Assembly (NCBI RefSeq): GCF_020150455.1
Contig: NZ_CP083740.1
Location: 3,782,001 to 3,846,000 of the forward strand
Origin: Bremerella sp. TYQ1
GTDB taxonomy: Bacteria > Planctomycetota > Planctomycetia > Pirellulales > Pirellulaceae
Reading direction: 5' to 3'
DNA length: 64,000 nt
Shown here one piece after another: positions 53,706 through 63,232 of this stretch. The position numbers and the translations under genes were made by a program. Position 1 is the first letter of the stretch. Every line of letters begins with the position of its first letter. The notes beneath the pieces were generated by a model that was not told the origin of the DNA, did not search any database, and saw only the letters and a program-made list of their open reading frames with translations.

Positions 53706-54824
53706 TTAGCGATCTTCCTTGGCAAATCGGTGCGTCGGCACCGGCCGGCCTGGGCGGAAGCTCTGTGTTTGTCGAAACTTAACGGCCACGCCCATCTGGC
53801 CTGCGACCTCCTCGACCGCCGCTTCGACGTCCCGTCGAAGAAGCTCAGGATCGACCGCCACGCGAGCATTCACCACCACGTTGGCTTCCTTCGTTTCGAA
53901 GTGCGAAGGCAACGAAAGGACCGCCGGCGTATCGCTGCTGACCAGATTCGCCACGCCGTATGCCCCTTCCGCTAAACCAATCGTTTTCAGATGAGCCGTT
54001 TCGGCATTGGCCGATTCAAGTCGAACACGCAGCGCTTCCACGATTCCCAAAATTAGGTCGTCCAATGCAAATGGCGTTTCGCTTTGGATATCCAAGCTAC
54101 TGTTTAGCCAACCAAGTTCCGCCTCGCCTTCGGCGTAGATGTCGTAGTCGAGGTCCAAGATCTTCTGCCCAAACGCTCCGCGCTGATCGAGCATTTCGGT
54201 CAAGCCTTCAAAGCCTTCCCCTGTCTTTGCCGACATCCGCAGCACCGGCGTCTCTGGCGCAAACTGTTGCAGCAGCTCGTCCAGCTCAGCCACCTGGTCG
54301 GGGCTTAATTCGTCAATCCGGTTCATGATCAGAAAGTCGGCTTCTTCCAACTGCTTCTCGAAGATGTAGGCAGCCTTGGGCGAGAAACCCATGTTCGATT
54401 CGTTGCGAAGAATCCGCAGGCCATGCGACGGCTTTAAGATCACGCCATACGGAGCGACGTCAAACTGGGCGTCGAACAGTCGAATCAGCGGCTGCACAAC
54501 CGTCGCGACTAAGTCCGTACAGCTGCCCACAGGCTCGGCGATGACGACGTCTGGTCGCTCCGATTCGGCGAGTGCTTCGACAGTGCTTGTCAGTTCGTTA
54601 AAGTTGCAGCAAAAGCAAGCGCCCGCGACTTCTCCCACGTTCAAGCCTTGGGAACGCAACAGATTGGTATCGACCAGGTCGGCCGCTTGATCGTTCGTTA
54701 CGACACCAACTTTCAAGCCTTGCTCTTGATAATGCTTGGCAAGTCGGCCGATGGTGGTCGTTTTTCCTGCTCCGAGGAAACCGCCCAACATGACGAAGCG
54801 AATCTTCTGGGGGTCGTTGGCCAT
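53706..54824 (-). CDS. CobW/COG0523 family GTP-binding protein
   Basis: 372 residues from ATG 54824 (the frame stays open upstream, but the family begins here). P-loop GGFLGAGKTTTIGRL at residues ~13-27, the metal-site CFCC in GACFCCNF (form C-x-C-C), DVVIAEPVGSC (Walker B region) and NRIDE as the base-recognition loop. COG0523 GTPases deliver metal such as Zn, Co or Ni to client enzymes in the cytoplasm. The C-terminus (about 240-372) is longer than minimal and carries its own domain. No metal gene is adjacent; the iron-uptake pair lies downstream on the same strand after ~220 bases. Confidence 0.9.
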   Translation of the reverse strand: MANDPQKIRFVMLGGFLGAGKTTTIGRLAKHYQEQGLKVGVVTNDQAADLVDTNLLRSQGLNVGEVAGACFCCNFNELTSTVEALAESERPDVVIAEPVGSCTDLVATVVQPLIRLFDAQFDVAPYGVILKPSHGLRILRNESNMGFSPKAAYIFEKQLEEADFLIMNRIDELSPDQVAELDELLQQFAPETPVLRMSAKTGEGFEGLTEMLDQRGAFGQKILDLDYDIYAEGEAELGWLNSSLDIQSETPFALDDLILGIVEALRVRLESANAETAHLKTIGLAEGAYGVANLVSSDTPAVLSLPSHFETKEANVVVNARVAVDPELLRRDVEAAVEEVAGQMGVAVKFRQTQSFRPGRPVPTHRFAKEDR

Positions 54825-55077
54825 GGCCTGAACTCTTTCTGCGAAGTCTATTTGCGATGGATCGGCATACATTCTTATACACGTCAGATTGTCCAATCGC
54901 AATGCATTGCCGATCACGCTTCCGCCGCGTCCCCCCTCGGCTGGCAGACATTCGGCGTGAAGTTTGCACTGGGAATGGTCTGTTTCCACATCCCTCTTAT
55001 TCCAGGTTAACTCCCCGCTTCCACTGCGCGGAGGGGAGCCACTTGGTTCGTTGATTGACCAGAAAAGGAGACTCGCC

Positions 55078-55533
55078 ATGTCGAATACGATTTCCATCAA
55101 CGACAACGTCACCGTAAGCGGGCAGCCCACTGCCGACGAATTGAAGCAGCTACCGCAGAAGGGCTTTCAATCGGTCATTAACTTCCGCACCAATGGCGAA
55201 GAAGACCAGCCGATCTCCCCCTTTGAAGAAGGTCAGATCGCGCAGGAGTGCGGGCTTAAGTATCATCACATTCCCGTCTCGATGAAATCGATGACGCCCG
55301 AGGTGGTCGATGCGTTTCGCGAAGCGTATCAGCAGATGCCCAAGCCGGTGTTCGCGCACTGCAAAAGTGGCAAGCGGGCCGGAGCGATGGTCATGATGCA
55401 CATGGCTGTCCAAAACGGAATGACCGGCGATCAAACGCTGGAAAAAGCGGAAGCGATGGGCTTTGAATGCGACAAGCCAGAACTGCGCGACTTTGTGAAA
55501 CAATATGTCGATTCGCACCAGAGGGTTTCTTAG
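55078..55533 (+). CDS. TIGR01244/DUF442-type phosphatase-like protein
   Basis: 151 residues from ATG 55078, with AAAAGGAGACTCGCC before it. It has a compact tyrosine-phosphatase-like fold, beginning VTVSGQPTADELKQLPQKGF and with VFAHCKSGKRAGAM at the active site. The spacing is C-x-x-G-x-R, as in TIGR01244 (beta-lactamase hydrolase-like) proteins, rather than the classical C-x5-R. No signal peptide. Substrate unknown; in some bacteria this family is linked to sulfide or antibiotic tolerance. It is monocistronic and divergent from the CobW gene. Confidence 0.82.
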   Translation: MSNTISINDNVTVSGQPTADELKQLPQKGFQSVINFRTNGEEDQPISPFEEGQIAQECGLKYHHIPVSMKSMTPEVVDAFREAYQQMPKPVFAHCKSGKRAGAMVMMHMAVQNGMTGDQTLEKAEAMGFECDKPELRDFVKQYVDSHQRVS

Positions 55534-55578
55534 CCGCTGCCAGAATTGGCGGAGTAAGCTTCCCAAGAATCGGCGAAA

Positions 55579-55641
55579 GGGGCCATCCTCGTGTCGGGAT
55601 GTCCCCTGCCACCCAAGGACGAATGCCTTGCGATTCGTCCT
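55579..55641. terminator. Two hairpins between convergent genes
   Basis: GGGGCCATCC/GGATGTCCCC (55579-55588, 55597-55606, one mismatch) and AGGACGAAT/ATTCGTCCT (55616-55624, 55633-55641, perfect). On minus the first is followed by TTTC; on plus the second by CCGTTTG. They probably end the phosphatase-like gene on + and the chemotaxis gene on -. A further CGTTATC-GTG-GATAACG hairpin (55664-55680) touches the chemotaxis stop codon. Confidence 0.5.
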
Positions 55642-55680
55642 CCGTTTGTAAGTTGCTCGATCGCGTTATCGTGGATAACG

Positions 55681-58041
55681 TTATCGCTGCATGTCGAAGC
55701 CTTCGACCAGGTCGCGTAGCGAGGTAGCCTGGGCACCCAGTTCTTCGGCACTTGCTGCCATTTCTTCGCTGGAAGCGGTCGACTGTTCGGTGACGGAAGC
55801 GACCTGCTGGACGGTACCGTACACTTCTTGAGCCATGCTCATTTGTTCGTCGGTAGCCGAAGCGATTTCCGCGATGTTGCTGGAGGTAGCTTCGACGGCA
55901 GTGACGATCTTGGACAATGCGTTTCCGGCTTGAGCACTCAGCTCGACACCGTTGGCAACACGAGCGGTCGATTCCTTGATCAGTGCCGAAACATCCTTGG
56001 CGGCATCGCTGGCACGTTCGGCCAACTTGCGAACTTCGTCGGCGACGACTGCGAAACCAAGTCCGTGTTCGCCAGCTCGGGCCGCTTCGATGGCCGCATT
56101 GAGAGCCAACAAGTTGGTCTGGCTGGCAATCTCGCTGATCACCTGGATGATCTCGCTGATTTGTTCGGACGAAGCTTTGATCAAGTCCATCGCTTCGCCA
56201 CTCTTCGAGACCGCTTCACCCCCTTCGATCGCAATCAGGTTGGTGTCGGCGGCCAGCTTATCGGTTTCCGTGGCTCGATCACGCACGCCTTGGATGCTGC
56301 GTGTCAGCTCTTGAGCGGAAGCACTGATCTGTTCGACGGCGGCACTTTGCGTTTGAGCACCTTCGGCAACCGACTGCGAAGCTTCGCTGACCGTCGTGGC
56401 ACTTTCGGCAAACTGATTGGCACTTTCCAGCACGTTCGAGATCAGTTCGCCCATGTCCAGTCGCAGCTGAACTTGAGGCGTGATGTCGGTGGCGTACTTG
56501 ACCACTTTGAACGGCTTGCCGTTGAGGTCGAAGATTGGGTTGTAGGAAGCTTGAATCCAGATTTCTTTGCCGTTCTTGCCGACACGCTTGTATTGTCCGG
56601 CGTCGAACTCACCACGATTCAGCTTCGCCCAGAATTGATCGTATTCCGGCGAGGCAGCAAGTTCTTTCTCGACAAACATCTGGTGATGACGACCTTCGAT
56701 TTCGCTGAGCGAATAACCGACGGTGGCCAGGAAGTTTTCGTTGGCGGTACGAATAGTACCATCCATGTTGAATTCGATGACCGCTTGCGACTTGCTGATC
56801 GCTTCCATTTGACCGGAGAAATCTGCGTTGGCCAGCTTTTGATCGGTCACGTCGGTGGCGTACTTCACCACTTTGTAGGGCTTGCCGTTGACGTCGAAGA
56901 TTGGGTTGTACGAGGCCTGAATCCAGATCTCTTTACCACCTTTGCCGACACGCTTGTATTCGGCCGATTCATATTCGCCACGGTTGAGCTTGTCCCAGAA
57001 CTGCTTGTATTCGTTGCTGCGGGCAAATTCAGGATGGACAAACATTTGGTGATGCTGTCCTTCGATTTCGCCCAGGCTATAGCCAACCGTGTTCAGGAAG
57101 TTTTCGTTGGCCCAACGAATGGTGCCGTCCATGTTGAATTCGATAACGGCTTGGGCTTTGCCGATCGCTTCCATTTGACCGGAGAAGTCGGCGAACTGCA
57201 TCTTCTGCTTGGTCACATCGGTAGCGAACTTGACGACTTTGTAAGGCTTGCCGTTCAAGTCGAGGATTGGGTTGTAGCTGGCTTGGATCCAGATCTCTTT
57301 GCCACCTTTGCCGAAGCGGCAGTACTCGGCCGATTCGTATTCGCCACGGTTAAGCTTCGCCCAGAAGTCGCGATACTCGGCGCTTCGAGCATACTCGGCG
57401 CCGACGAACATACGGTGATGTTGTCCTTCGATTTCGCCCAGGGTGTAACCGACGGTGTTCAGGAAGTTTTCGTTAGCCCAACGAATGGTGCCGTCCATGT
57501 TGAATTCGATAACGGCTTGGGCTTTGCCGATCGCTTCCATCTGACCGGAGAAGTCGGCGAACTGCCTCTTCTGTTCGGTGATGTCGGCGGCGTACTTCAC
57601 GACTTTGATGGTTTGACCGTTGTCGTCGAGAATGGGATTGTACGAAGCTTGAATCCAGATCTCTTTGCCACCTTTGCCGAATCGCTTGTACTGTCCGGCA
57701 TCGAATTGCCCTTGGCCGAGCTTGAACCAGAAGTCACGGTATTCGGCACTGTTGGCGTAATTGTGATCGACGAAGATACGGTGATGTTGGCCTTGGATTT
57801 CTTCCAACGTATAGCCGACGGCACCGAGAAAGTTATCGTTAGCGGTCAGGATCGTACCATCTGGCAAAAACTCGATGACCGCCTGCGATTTGTTGATGGC
57901 GGCGTTCTCAGCTTTCAGTTGAGCAATCTCTTGTCGGAGCCGCGCTTCGACCGAGTTCGAGCGAGTCGACGTCGACTTGGCTTTCGTCGTGGTCGATTTG
58001 GAAGACTTCTGTGGAGCTTCAATCGTGGCGCTGCTTGGCAT
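55681..58041 (-). CDS. Soluble methyl-accepting chemotaxis protein with four tandem PAS units
   Basis: 786 residues from ATG 58041, with GCAGGAGATGTTCCC before it. No membrane helix. The N-terminus is Ser/Thr/Lys-rich and followed by a short coiled coil (31-50). Four PAS units repeat every 122 residues (QAVIEF at 53, 175, 297 and 419), each with FGKGGKEIWIQASYNPI or a close variant. The C-terminal domain (about 535-786) has the MCP signalling tip NLLALNAAIEAARAGEHG and GFAVVADEVRKLAERAS. It would form cytoplasmic arrays with CheW/CheA and sense an internal redox, oxygen or small-molecule signal. No che genes are in the window. Confidence 0.93.
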   Translation of the reverse strand: MPSSATIEAPQKSSKSTTTKAKSTSTRSNSVEARLRQEIAQLKAENAAINKSQAVIEFLPDGTILTANDNFLGAVGYTLEEIQGQHHRIFVDHNYANSAEYRDFWFKLGQGQFDAGQYKRFGKGGKEIWIQASYNPILDDNGQTIKVVKYAADITEQKRQFADFSGQMEAIGKAQAVIEFNMDGTIRWANENFLNTVGYTLGEIEGQHHRMFVGAEYARSAEYRDFWAKLNRGEYESAEYCRFGKGGKEIWIQASYNPILDLNGKPYKVVKFATDVTKQKMQFADFSGQMEAIGKAQAVIEFNMDGTIRWANENFLNTVGYSLGEIEGQHHQMFVHPEFARSNEYKQFWDKLNRGEYESAEYKRVGKGGKEIWIQASYNPIFDVNGKPYKVVKYATDVTDQKLANADFSGQMEAISKSQAVIEFNMDGTIRTANENFLATVGYSLSEIEGRHHQMFVEKELAASPEYDQFWAKLNRGEFDAGQYKRVGKNGKEIWIQASYNPIFDLNGKPFKVVKYATDITPQVQLRLDMGELISNVLESANQFAESATTVSEASQSVAEGAQTQSAAVEQISASAQELTRSIQGVRDRATETDKLAADTNLIAIEGGEAVSKSGEAMDLIKASSEQISEIIQVISEIASQTNLLALNAAIEAARAGEHGLGFAVVADEVRKLAERASDAAKDVSALIKESTARVANGVELSAQAGNALSKIVTAVEATSSNIAEIASATDEQMSMAQEVYGTVQQVASVTEQSTASSEEMAASAEELGAQATSLRDLVEGFDMQR
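56425..57888 (-). repeat. Four tandem 366-bp coding repeats (PAS units)
   Basis: Units start near 57888, 57522, 57156 and 56790 on minus. Units share long identical DNA: 64 bases at 57111-57174 are identical to 57477-57540, exactly 366 bases apart, and the match continues for about 24 bases after one change. This is much closer than protein function needs and points to recent duplication or gene conversion. Confidence 0.85.
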
Positions 58042-58901
58042 GGGAACATCTCCTGCCCAAATGAGATTGCTTAGTTTGTTGTTTGGATGGACGCCCAACG
58101 CCAGGCTCATCGAAAGCCACATACGATTTGCGTCCCAGCTATCTACGTCTTCCCCACGCGAAGTCAAATGGTTGCTTGCGTGAAAGCGCCCACAAAGATC
58201 GCGAAATGTGCGCGAAGTATTGACGAAGTCTGCGCCTCTTATGCGCCTGTTTGACCCCGGAAAACGCCGTACTTACCCCCTTGGATGAGTACACCGGCCC
58301 GGTATTGGCCTCACGAAAAGGGCCGCCGAGAAAATTTTTTCGCCGCGGTCGGACTTAATTTGCTAGCAAATCGAAAGACTGAACGACCAGATTTCTCATG
58401 CCGCCTGGACTTTCTTTGCGAAGTTTTTCGTGCAGCTGATGGTCGAGCGTTGGCCATCGCCAAAGGAAAAAAGCTCAATTGGACGAGAGTTATCTCTTGA
58501 AAATGCTCGTTTGCGAGTAGCAGAAACGACCCCATTAGGGGCCATGAATGAAGGATTTTCTCAATGAGCATGTCATTCTGTTTCGCAAAACCCACCCGAA
58601 ACAACTAACAGTCTTCCCCTGCGCATTTCGCGGTCACCATCCTCTGTACGCGAATGAAACTTGCACAAACCCGCATCTTGCAAAGAAGATCGCAGCACTA
58701 TCTATTTTCCTGAGGATGTAAGAGCCGAAATACTTCTCAAAAGATAAACGTGGCTTCTCATTCACTTTCAGCAAAAAGAACGGAAAATAAGCTTTACCTG
58801 GTTCACTTCGCTAATCGACTTATCTCATCGTTTTCCCGAAGTCCCAGCTTATCTCCCCTCATCCCATTGTTCTGCCGCATGGCGGTGAAAGGCTCCTAAA
58901 C
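58042..58901. other. 860-bp divergent noncoding region
   Basis: Between the chemotaxis gene and DUF1559 copy 3. The left part should contain the chemotaxis promoter. The right ~350 bases are poorer in G+C than the genes around them. Open frames here are short and have no ribosome site. The right end, GTGAAAGGCTCCTAAAC, is the ribosome site of the DUF1559 gene. I see no strong palindrome. The length leaves room for an unrecognised RNA. Confidence 0.45.
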
Positions 58902-59864
58902 ATGAAATCGCTTCTTGATTCTCAACGTCCATCGTCCCGAAATCGTCGGGGTTTCACGCTGGTCGAATTGCTCGTGGTGATCGCCATCATTGGTGTCCTC
59001 GTCGCGCTTTTACTTCCTGCCGTCCAGCAAGCTCGCGAAGCCGCTCGACGCGCCCAGTGTGTTAACAACCTCAAGAACATTGGGTTGGCGATGCACAACT
59101 ACCACGATACCTATACGAACCTCCCCTACCTCGGCTTCACCGGCTGGAACGGTGACACGATCTCGGTATTCGGTCGCCTGCTGCCGTTCATCGAACAAAC
59201 GGCAATGTACGACACGCTGAACTTCAACGTGCGTGCCAACGATGGAAACAACAAGCTGTACCGCACCACGCCGATCGACGTTTACTCGTGCCCTTCGGAA
59301 ACGGTGACGCTGGGCGAAGCCAACAGTGGCAACAACCATTGGTCGCATCAGCGATACAGCTACGGTGTTTGCGTCGGTAACACGAACTACGGTCAGGAGA
59401 ACGCGAACAACTGGGATGGTCTGTGGACTTACACCAACGGTGGTTCCGCTTTCCGCATGGGCGACAAGATTGCCGGCCTGGCTTCGGTGACCGACGGTAC
59501 GAGTAACACCGTGATGGTTTCGGAATTGCCAATGAACCAAAACGAAAATGGCTGGCAAGGGATGTACGCCGCAGGCATCTACGCTTCCGGCGCTGGTTTC
59601 ACTGGTTACTTGACCCCGAACACCAAGGCTTCGGTCGACGGCGGTCGTCGCTGCTGGAACCCTGATGACTATCTCCAGAAGATTCCTTGCCACAACGGTG
59701 GCGACCACTGGCACACGGCAACTTTCGCTGCGTTCAGCATGCACCCAGGCGGGGTGAATGCTTGTAACTTCGATGGATCGGTCAGCTTCGTTCCGGAAAC
59801 GATCGACATCTGGGCATGGCGTGCTCGTACGTCGACTCAAGGTGGCGAGGTTATCAGTCAATAA
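58902..59864 (+). CDS. DUF1559 protein with prepilin-type N-terminus (copy 3)
   Basis: 320 residues. The prepilin leader [20 protein letters not shown] lies at residues ~13-32 after a basic 12-residue extension. The body is DUF1559, with [20 protein letters not shown], and the C-terminal signature is complete: [14 protein letters not shown] lipoprotein gene of the usual DUF1559 partner type follows 77 bases on, after a hairpin. The long control region upstream suggests complex regulation. Confidence 0.93.
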   Translation: MKSLLDSQRPSSRNRRGFTLVELLVVIAIIGVLVALLLPAVQQAREAARRAQCVNNLKNIGLAMHNYHDTYTNLPYLGFTGWNGDTISVFGRLLPFIEQTAMYDTLNFNVRANDGNNKLYRTTPIDVYSCPSETVTLGEANSGNNHWSHQRYSYGVCVGNTNYGQENANNWDGLWTYTNGGSAFRMGDKIAGLASVTDGTSNTVMVSELPMNQNENGWQGMYAAGIYASGAGFTGYLTPNTKASVDGGRRCWNPDDYLQKIPCHNGGDHWHTATFAAFSMHPGGVNACNFDGSVSFVPETIDIWAWRARTSTQGGEVISQ

Positions 59865-59883
59865 CATGACCTGGCTTGTTGGA

Positions 59884-59912
59884 GAAGGGACCATCTTCAC
59901 GATGCTCCCTTC
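59884..59912 (+). other. Intercistronic hairpin
   Basis: GAAGGGACCATC (59884-59895) pairs with GATGCTCCCTTC (59901-59912) with one mismatch and a 5-base loop. No T-run follows, so it more likely sets the end or stability of the DUF1559 message relative to the lipoprotein than terminates fully. Confidence 0.5.
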
Positions 59913-59941
59913 CCGACACTCCTAGGCGGAGCACATGTCCG

Positions 59942-60394
59942 ATGAGTATGAAACGCTTTTTCTCCTTTAGCAGTACGCTGACAGCTTTGTTGGCCTGTTG
60001 TTTTCTGACCGGATGCGGTGCGGATGACGGCATGATCACAATCACTGGAACGGTCACCCTTGACGGCGAACCAGTCCAGGACGGTTCGATCTCCCTGATG
60101 CCGGTTAGTGGCGGCAGCATGGGAGGTGGCTTGATCGAAGATGGCTATTACACAGCCAAGTCTTCCCCCGGCGAGATGGCTGTGCAGATCCATGCCCACA
60201 AGATGGTTCAAAAGCCGAATCCAACACGTGAAGAAATCGAACGTGGATTAGCAGAAGACCGAGTTTCGATCATTCCCGCGGTTTATAACCGCCAATCGAA
60301 ACTACGCATATCCGTCGCTCCCGATCAGAACAACTTCGAGTTTGATCTGACGAAGGACGGCAAGATTCCCGAAGGCATGGCGTCCAAGATGTAA
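59942..60394 (+). CDS. Lipoprotein with carboxypeptidase-regulatory-like domain (DUF1559 partner)
   Basis: 150 residues from ATG 59942 (ATG 59948 possible). The lipobox is CFLTGC. The mature protein begins ITGTVTLDGEPVQDGSISLM, the transthyretin-like/CarboxypepD_reg beta-sandwich start that is very common in planctomycete lipoproteins next to DUF1559 genes. It probably anchors or caps a DUF1559 surface structure, which is inference from genomic association. A bidirectional terminator follows. Confidence 0.82.
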   Translation: MSMKRFFSFSSTLTALLACCFLTGCGADDGMITITGTVTLDGEPVQDGSISLMPVSGGSMGGGLIEDGYYTAKSSPGEMAVQIHAHKMVQKPNPTREEIERGLAEDRVSIIPAVYNRQSKLRISVAPDQNNFEFDLTKDGKIPEGMASKM

Positions 60395-60421
60395 ATCTTG
60401 CTCGCACGCCTGGCACGGAAG

Positions 60422-60458
60422 AGGTGGCTGACTTGGCAGGGTCAGCCACCTGTTTTTA
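60422..60458 (+). terminator. Intrinsic terminator overlapping the end of the convergent gene
   Basis: An 11-bp perfect stem AGGTGGCTGAC (60422-60432) with GTCAGCCACCT (60441-60451), loop TTGGCAGG, then GTTTTTA on +. The stop codon of the minus-strand glycosidase gene (60442-60444) lies inside the right arm. Confidence 0.88.
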
Positions 60459-62589
60459 TGCGCTCAACGCGAATTCGCGTCGTGGGACGACTTGGATCGA
60501 TCTTAAGCATCTGCTGAGAAAGCTCCGCATCCCCTTCGTCCACACGCCAATCTCCCGGGGGCAATTCAATCACTAATGGCTTTTTACCGAGATGCTGAAA
60601 GTCGATTTCCACCGACGTGTCAGTTGCCGTAACGGCGAATGTATGATCTGCCAACGCGATTCGGGTAATTCCGATGCTCGGCCAATCTTCTGGTAACGCA
60701 GGGTTCAAGCGAAATCCTTCTGCCGTCGGTTGAAACCCAAGGAAGCCATAAAGCATGACCTGCGGAACCAATACCGACTCCATGAATTCGTGATCTAACC
60801 CAAGACCGCCTGGCGTGCCCCCGCCCTGCAAACTGCCACGGCCAGGCACCGCGTAGTACTTGCGATAGCCTCCTTCCGCTTCGACCTCGGCAAACCATTT
60901 TGTGATCGCTTTGAGCCGCTCCGAGGCATTCTCGGGCCCCTGCACTTTCAAGCGAGCCATCAAGTCATGAAACGAAAAGCCGAGCACGGCTCCTCCATCT
61001 TGCACTTGCCCTCCCCAGGCAATCGCATCAGGGTTATGCCAGACCCAGGCATACCATTCTGTATTCCGCCGCGTGGTAGCCCTGGGTGCAAATCGCCAAC
61101 GATAGATATCGCCTCCTGTGGACGTATCGCCTTCGACAATTCTGTCTCCGTCGATCCACTGCATGATTTGCTTCGCCTGACTTTCCGAAGCAAACCCATA
61201 ATAGATTGCTTCCAAGTTGAGAAACGTGAAGCCATAGTCGTGCGGTTGTCCATCGGCATCAATACACGCGATGAATCGCCCTTTCTCCGCATCCCAAAAT
61301 CGCTGACCAGCTTGTTGCTTCAAACGGGCAGCCACGGCTTGAAGCGCTTCGGCAGAATATGTTGGCGGTGGCAGCTTCCATTCCGGGTGTTCCGCAATCG
61401 CCTCTTCTAACGTACTCATCACTTGCAATGCGTCGTAGGTCACCATTGACGCGTAGCAGTCGTAGTGACCGAACGGCAGTAGATCCCAGTAATTGTTGCC
61501 GACGCCATGTCCATGCCGCAGTTGCTTCTTTCCCATTGCATCGAACACAAAACCAGTACGGCCATCATGCCCTGGCCACGAAACCAGCACGGCACCTTTC
61601 GTGGCAACTTGAAACTCGCTCAACGTATAAGCCATCGCCGTTCGCATGCGTTCGATGTTCTTTTGGAGGAAATCGACATCATGCGTCCACAGAAAATAGT
61701 CCGCACTTCCGCGAATAAACATGGGACCGGTGATAGGGTGACGCGAGTCGGTCGCCGTATGCATGTTGCGGATCGTTATCTCTTGCGGCTGTTCGTTTTC
61801 CCAAGACAACCGAAGCTGTTCGATCGTTCCATTCCACAACTCGTGCTGATAAACCGGGACAACGCTTAGCTTCAGCCCAGCCCCATACTGGCCGCCCATT
61901 CCACTATCTTTTGTGACGACCAGCGACCGCGTTTCGTTAAACTGCTGGTCTTCTTTCCTACGCCATTGAAGCGTTACCTGAGAGTCTTCCGCCAGTCGAT
62001 CGCTCGACCATTCGATCACGAAAAAAGGAGCCACGAAACTATCGAATGGTCTCGGCGGAAATGTCAACGAAGTTTGTTCTCCTTGCGTCAGCAAACGAAC
62101 TCCAAACGAATCGTCCTGCTCGATATGGGTCGCTCCTTGAAAGTTGATCACCTTGGCGTTGAACGGTTGCATCCGCATCATTTCGCGGTACGGATCTGCC
62201 GCAACCGTAAAATGCCAGCCAGCGCCGCCGGCTTGTTCCCAAAGTGGAAATGGCCATCCGCCAGGATGGGCGTGGCCGCGGTGTTGATCCATGACGACAT
62301 AACCATCCGGTGAAATTTGTCGTGATAGAAATACGTTCCGATAGAAGGATCGCATCGCTTCGGCAGAAGCCTCTTCACCGACGGCCGGCCACAACGTCGA
62401 CATTGGAATCCAGCCATCCCACAACGTGCAACGCGTGCGAGGGCTATGATGTCGCTGGAACATCGACTCCAACGATGTAGTCATTTGTTCATGGCCTGGC
62501 ACATGAAATTGTGGCAGCTCAGATTGAGCAAACGTAACGTGCGCGGCGGCAAGCGTACATAGAACCGCAAGCGAAAAACGGCGAATCAT
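60442..62589 (-). CDS. Secreted six-hairpin-type glycosidase
   Basis: 715 residues with a signal peptide (cleavage after FAQ). An N-terminal beta-rich region (to ~280) is followed by a mainly helical central domain (about 290-600) with Trp/Tyr/Gly-rich loops (GHGVGNNYWDLLPFGHYDCY, WYAWVWHNPDAIAWGG), typical of alpha/alpha barrel glycosidases such as GH63/GH78/GH94-like proteins. The C-terminal part (about 620-715) is a beta domain. It probably removes sugars from extracellular glycans; family number and substrate cannot be assigned by eye. Its stop codon lies in the terminator of the lipoprotein gene. Confidence 0.7.
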   Translation of the reverse strand: MIRRFSLAVLCTLAAAHVTFAQSELPQFHVPGHEQMTTSLESMFQRHHSPRTRCTLWDGWIPMSTLWPAVGEEASAEAMRSFYRNVFLSRQISPDGYVVMDQHRGHAHPGGWPFPLWEQAGGAGWHFTVAADPYREMMRMQPFNAKVINFQGATHIEQDDSFGVRLLTQGEQTSLTFPPRPFDSFVAPFFVIEWSSDRLAEDSQVTLQWRRKEDQQFNETRSLVVTKDSGMGGQYGAGLKLSVVPVYQHELWNGTIEQLRLSWENEQPQEITIRNMHTATDSRHPITGPMFIRGSADYFLWTHDVDFLQKNIERMRTAMAYTLSEFQVATKGAVLVSWPGHDGRTGFVFDAMGKKQLRHGHGVGNNYWDLLPFGHYDCYASMVTYDALQVMSTLEEAIAEHPEWKLPPPTYSAEALQAVAARLKQQAGQRFWDAEKGRFIACIDADGQPHDYGFTFLNLEAIYYGFASESQAKQIMQWIDGDRIVEGDTSTGGDIYRWRFAPRATTRRNTEWYAWVWHNPDAIAWGGQVQDGGAVLGFSFHDLMARLKVQGPENASERLKAITKWFAEVEAEGGYRKYYAVPGRGSLQGGGTPGGLGLDHEFMESVLVPQVMLYGFLGFQPTAEGFRLNPALPEDWPSIGITRIALADHTFAVTATDTSVEIDFQHLGKKPLVIELPPGDWRVDEGDAELSQQMLKIDPSRPTTRIRVERIKTGG

Positions 62590-62813
62590 CTTTATCCGAT
62601 CCAGGCAGGCAAGTTAGGCGGGATAACCCCAGTTTATGCCAACAAAGTCCGCAAGGAAATAGAAGCGATGTCGCTCTGATGAGGCCTCGTTATTCGGTGA
62701 AAGAAAAGTCCGAAAGCGAGATTTCTGATGCAGCAATCAGAAGCAAACGTTGAGGAGTAGAGTCGGTGGGGATCGACGGTCGTAAAAAAATCGGCGGGGG
62801 AAACGGGCTTGGC

Positions 62814-63044
62814 CTAAGCCTTCGAGCCGTGAACCTGGTACCAGCAAAGACTGAAAGCCATATCCAGCAGGGCTCCGACAAAGAAACCGCCGATAACCAA
62901 CTTGGCCGGATTCTCTTGCAGATGGCCGCCACTCATGTAGGTTGCGATCAAAACCATCGCGACCAACAATGCGACCAGGTGCCCTCCTCTTCCCAACGCA
63001 GTTCGTACTGCATCTTCCCACTGAACTAAGTCGAATGTAACCAT
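62814..63044 (-). CDS. Small two-helix membrane protein
   Basis: 76 residues from ATG 63044, with AAGG about 11 bases before. An N-terminal amphipathic stretch is followed by TM1 (about 24-42) and TM2 (about 52-70), with a short SGGHLQENPAK hairpin loop between. No recognised family. It lies between the glycosidase and the FecR-domain gene on the same strand, but gaps of about 190-220 bases make an operon doubtful. Confidence 0.6.
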   Translation of the reverse strand: MVTFDLVQWEDAVRTALGRGGHLVALLVAMVLIATYMSGGHLQENPAKLVIGGFFVGALLDMAFSLCWYQVHGSKA

Positions 63045-63232
63045 TGCTCGGAACCTTATCGACAAGTGCCAACTTCCGGCACGTTAAACGATCAAGCTCT
63101 CCGTGCCGTTGTTTGTGGCTTCTTGCCTGCCAATAAGATCATCGAGCGTTCCAAGAAACGGTTGCGTGAAACTTCTGCAAGTTCCTTACAAACGCCGCGC
63201 GGGGGAGCCGAAGAACAATCCGCTGGTAACGG

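Noticed and set aside
56425..57888. Regular repeats that might be read as a CRISPR array
   Set aside because: The period is 366 bp, in frame, and encodes PAS domains.
55828..58074. A very long (748-codon) open frame on + opposite the chemotaxis gene
   Set aside because: It mirrors the codon bias and the repeated PAS DNA of the minus-strand gene, has no ribosome site and gives no recognisable protein pattern.
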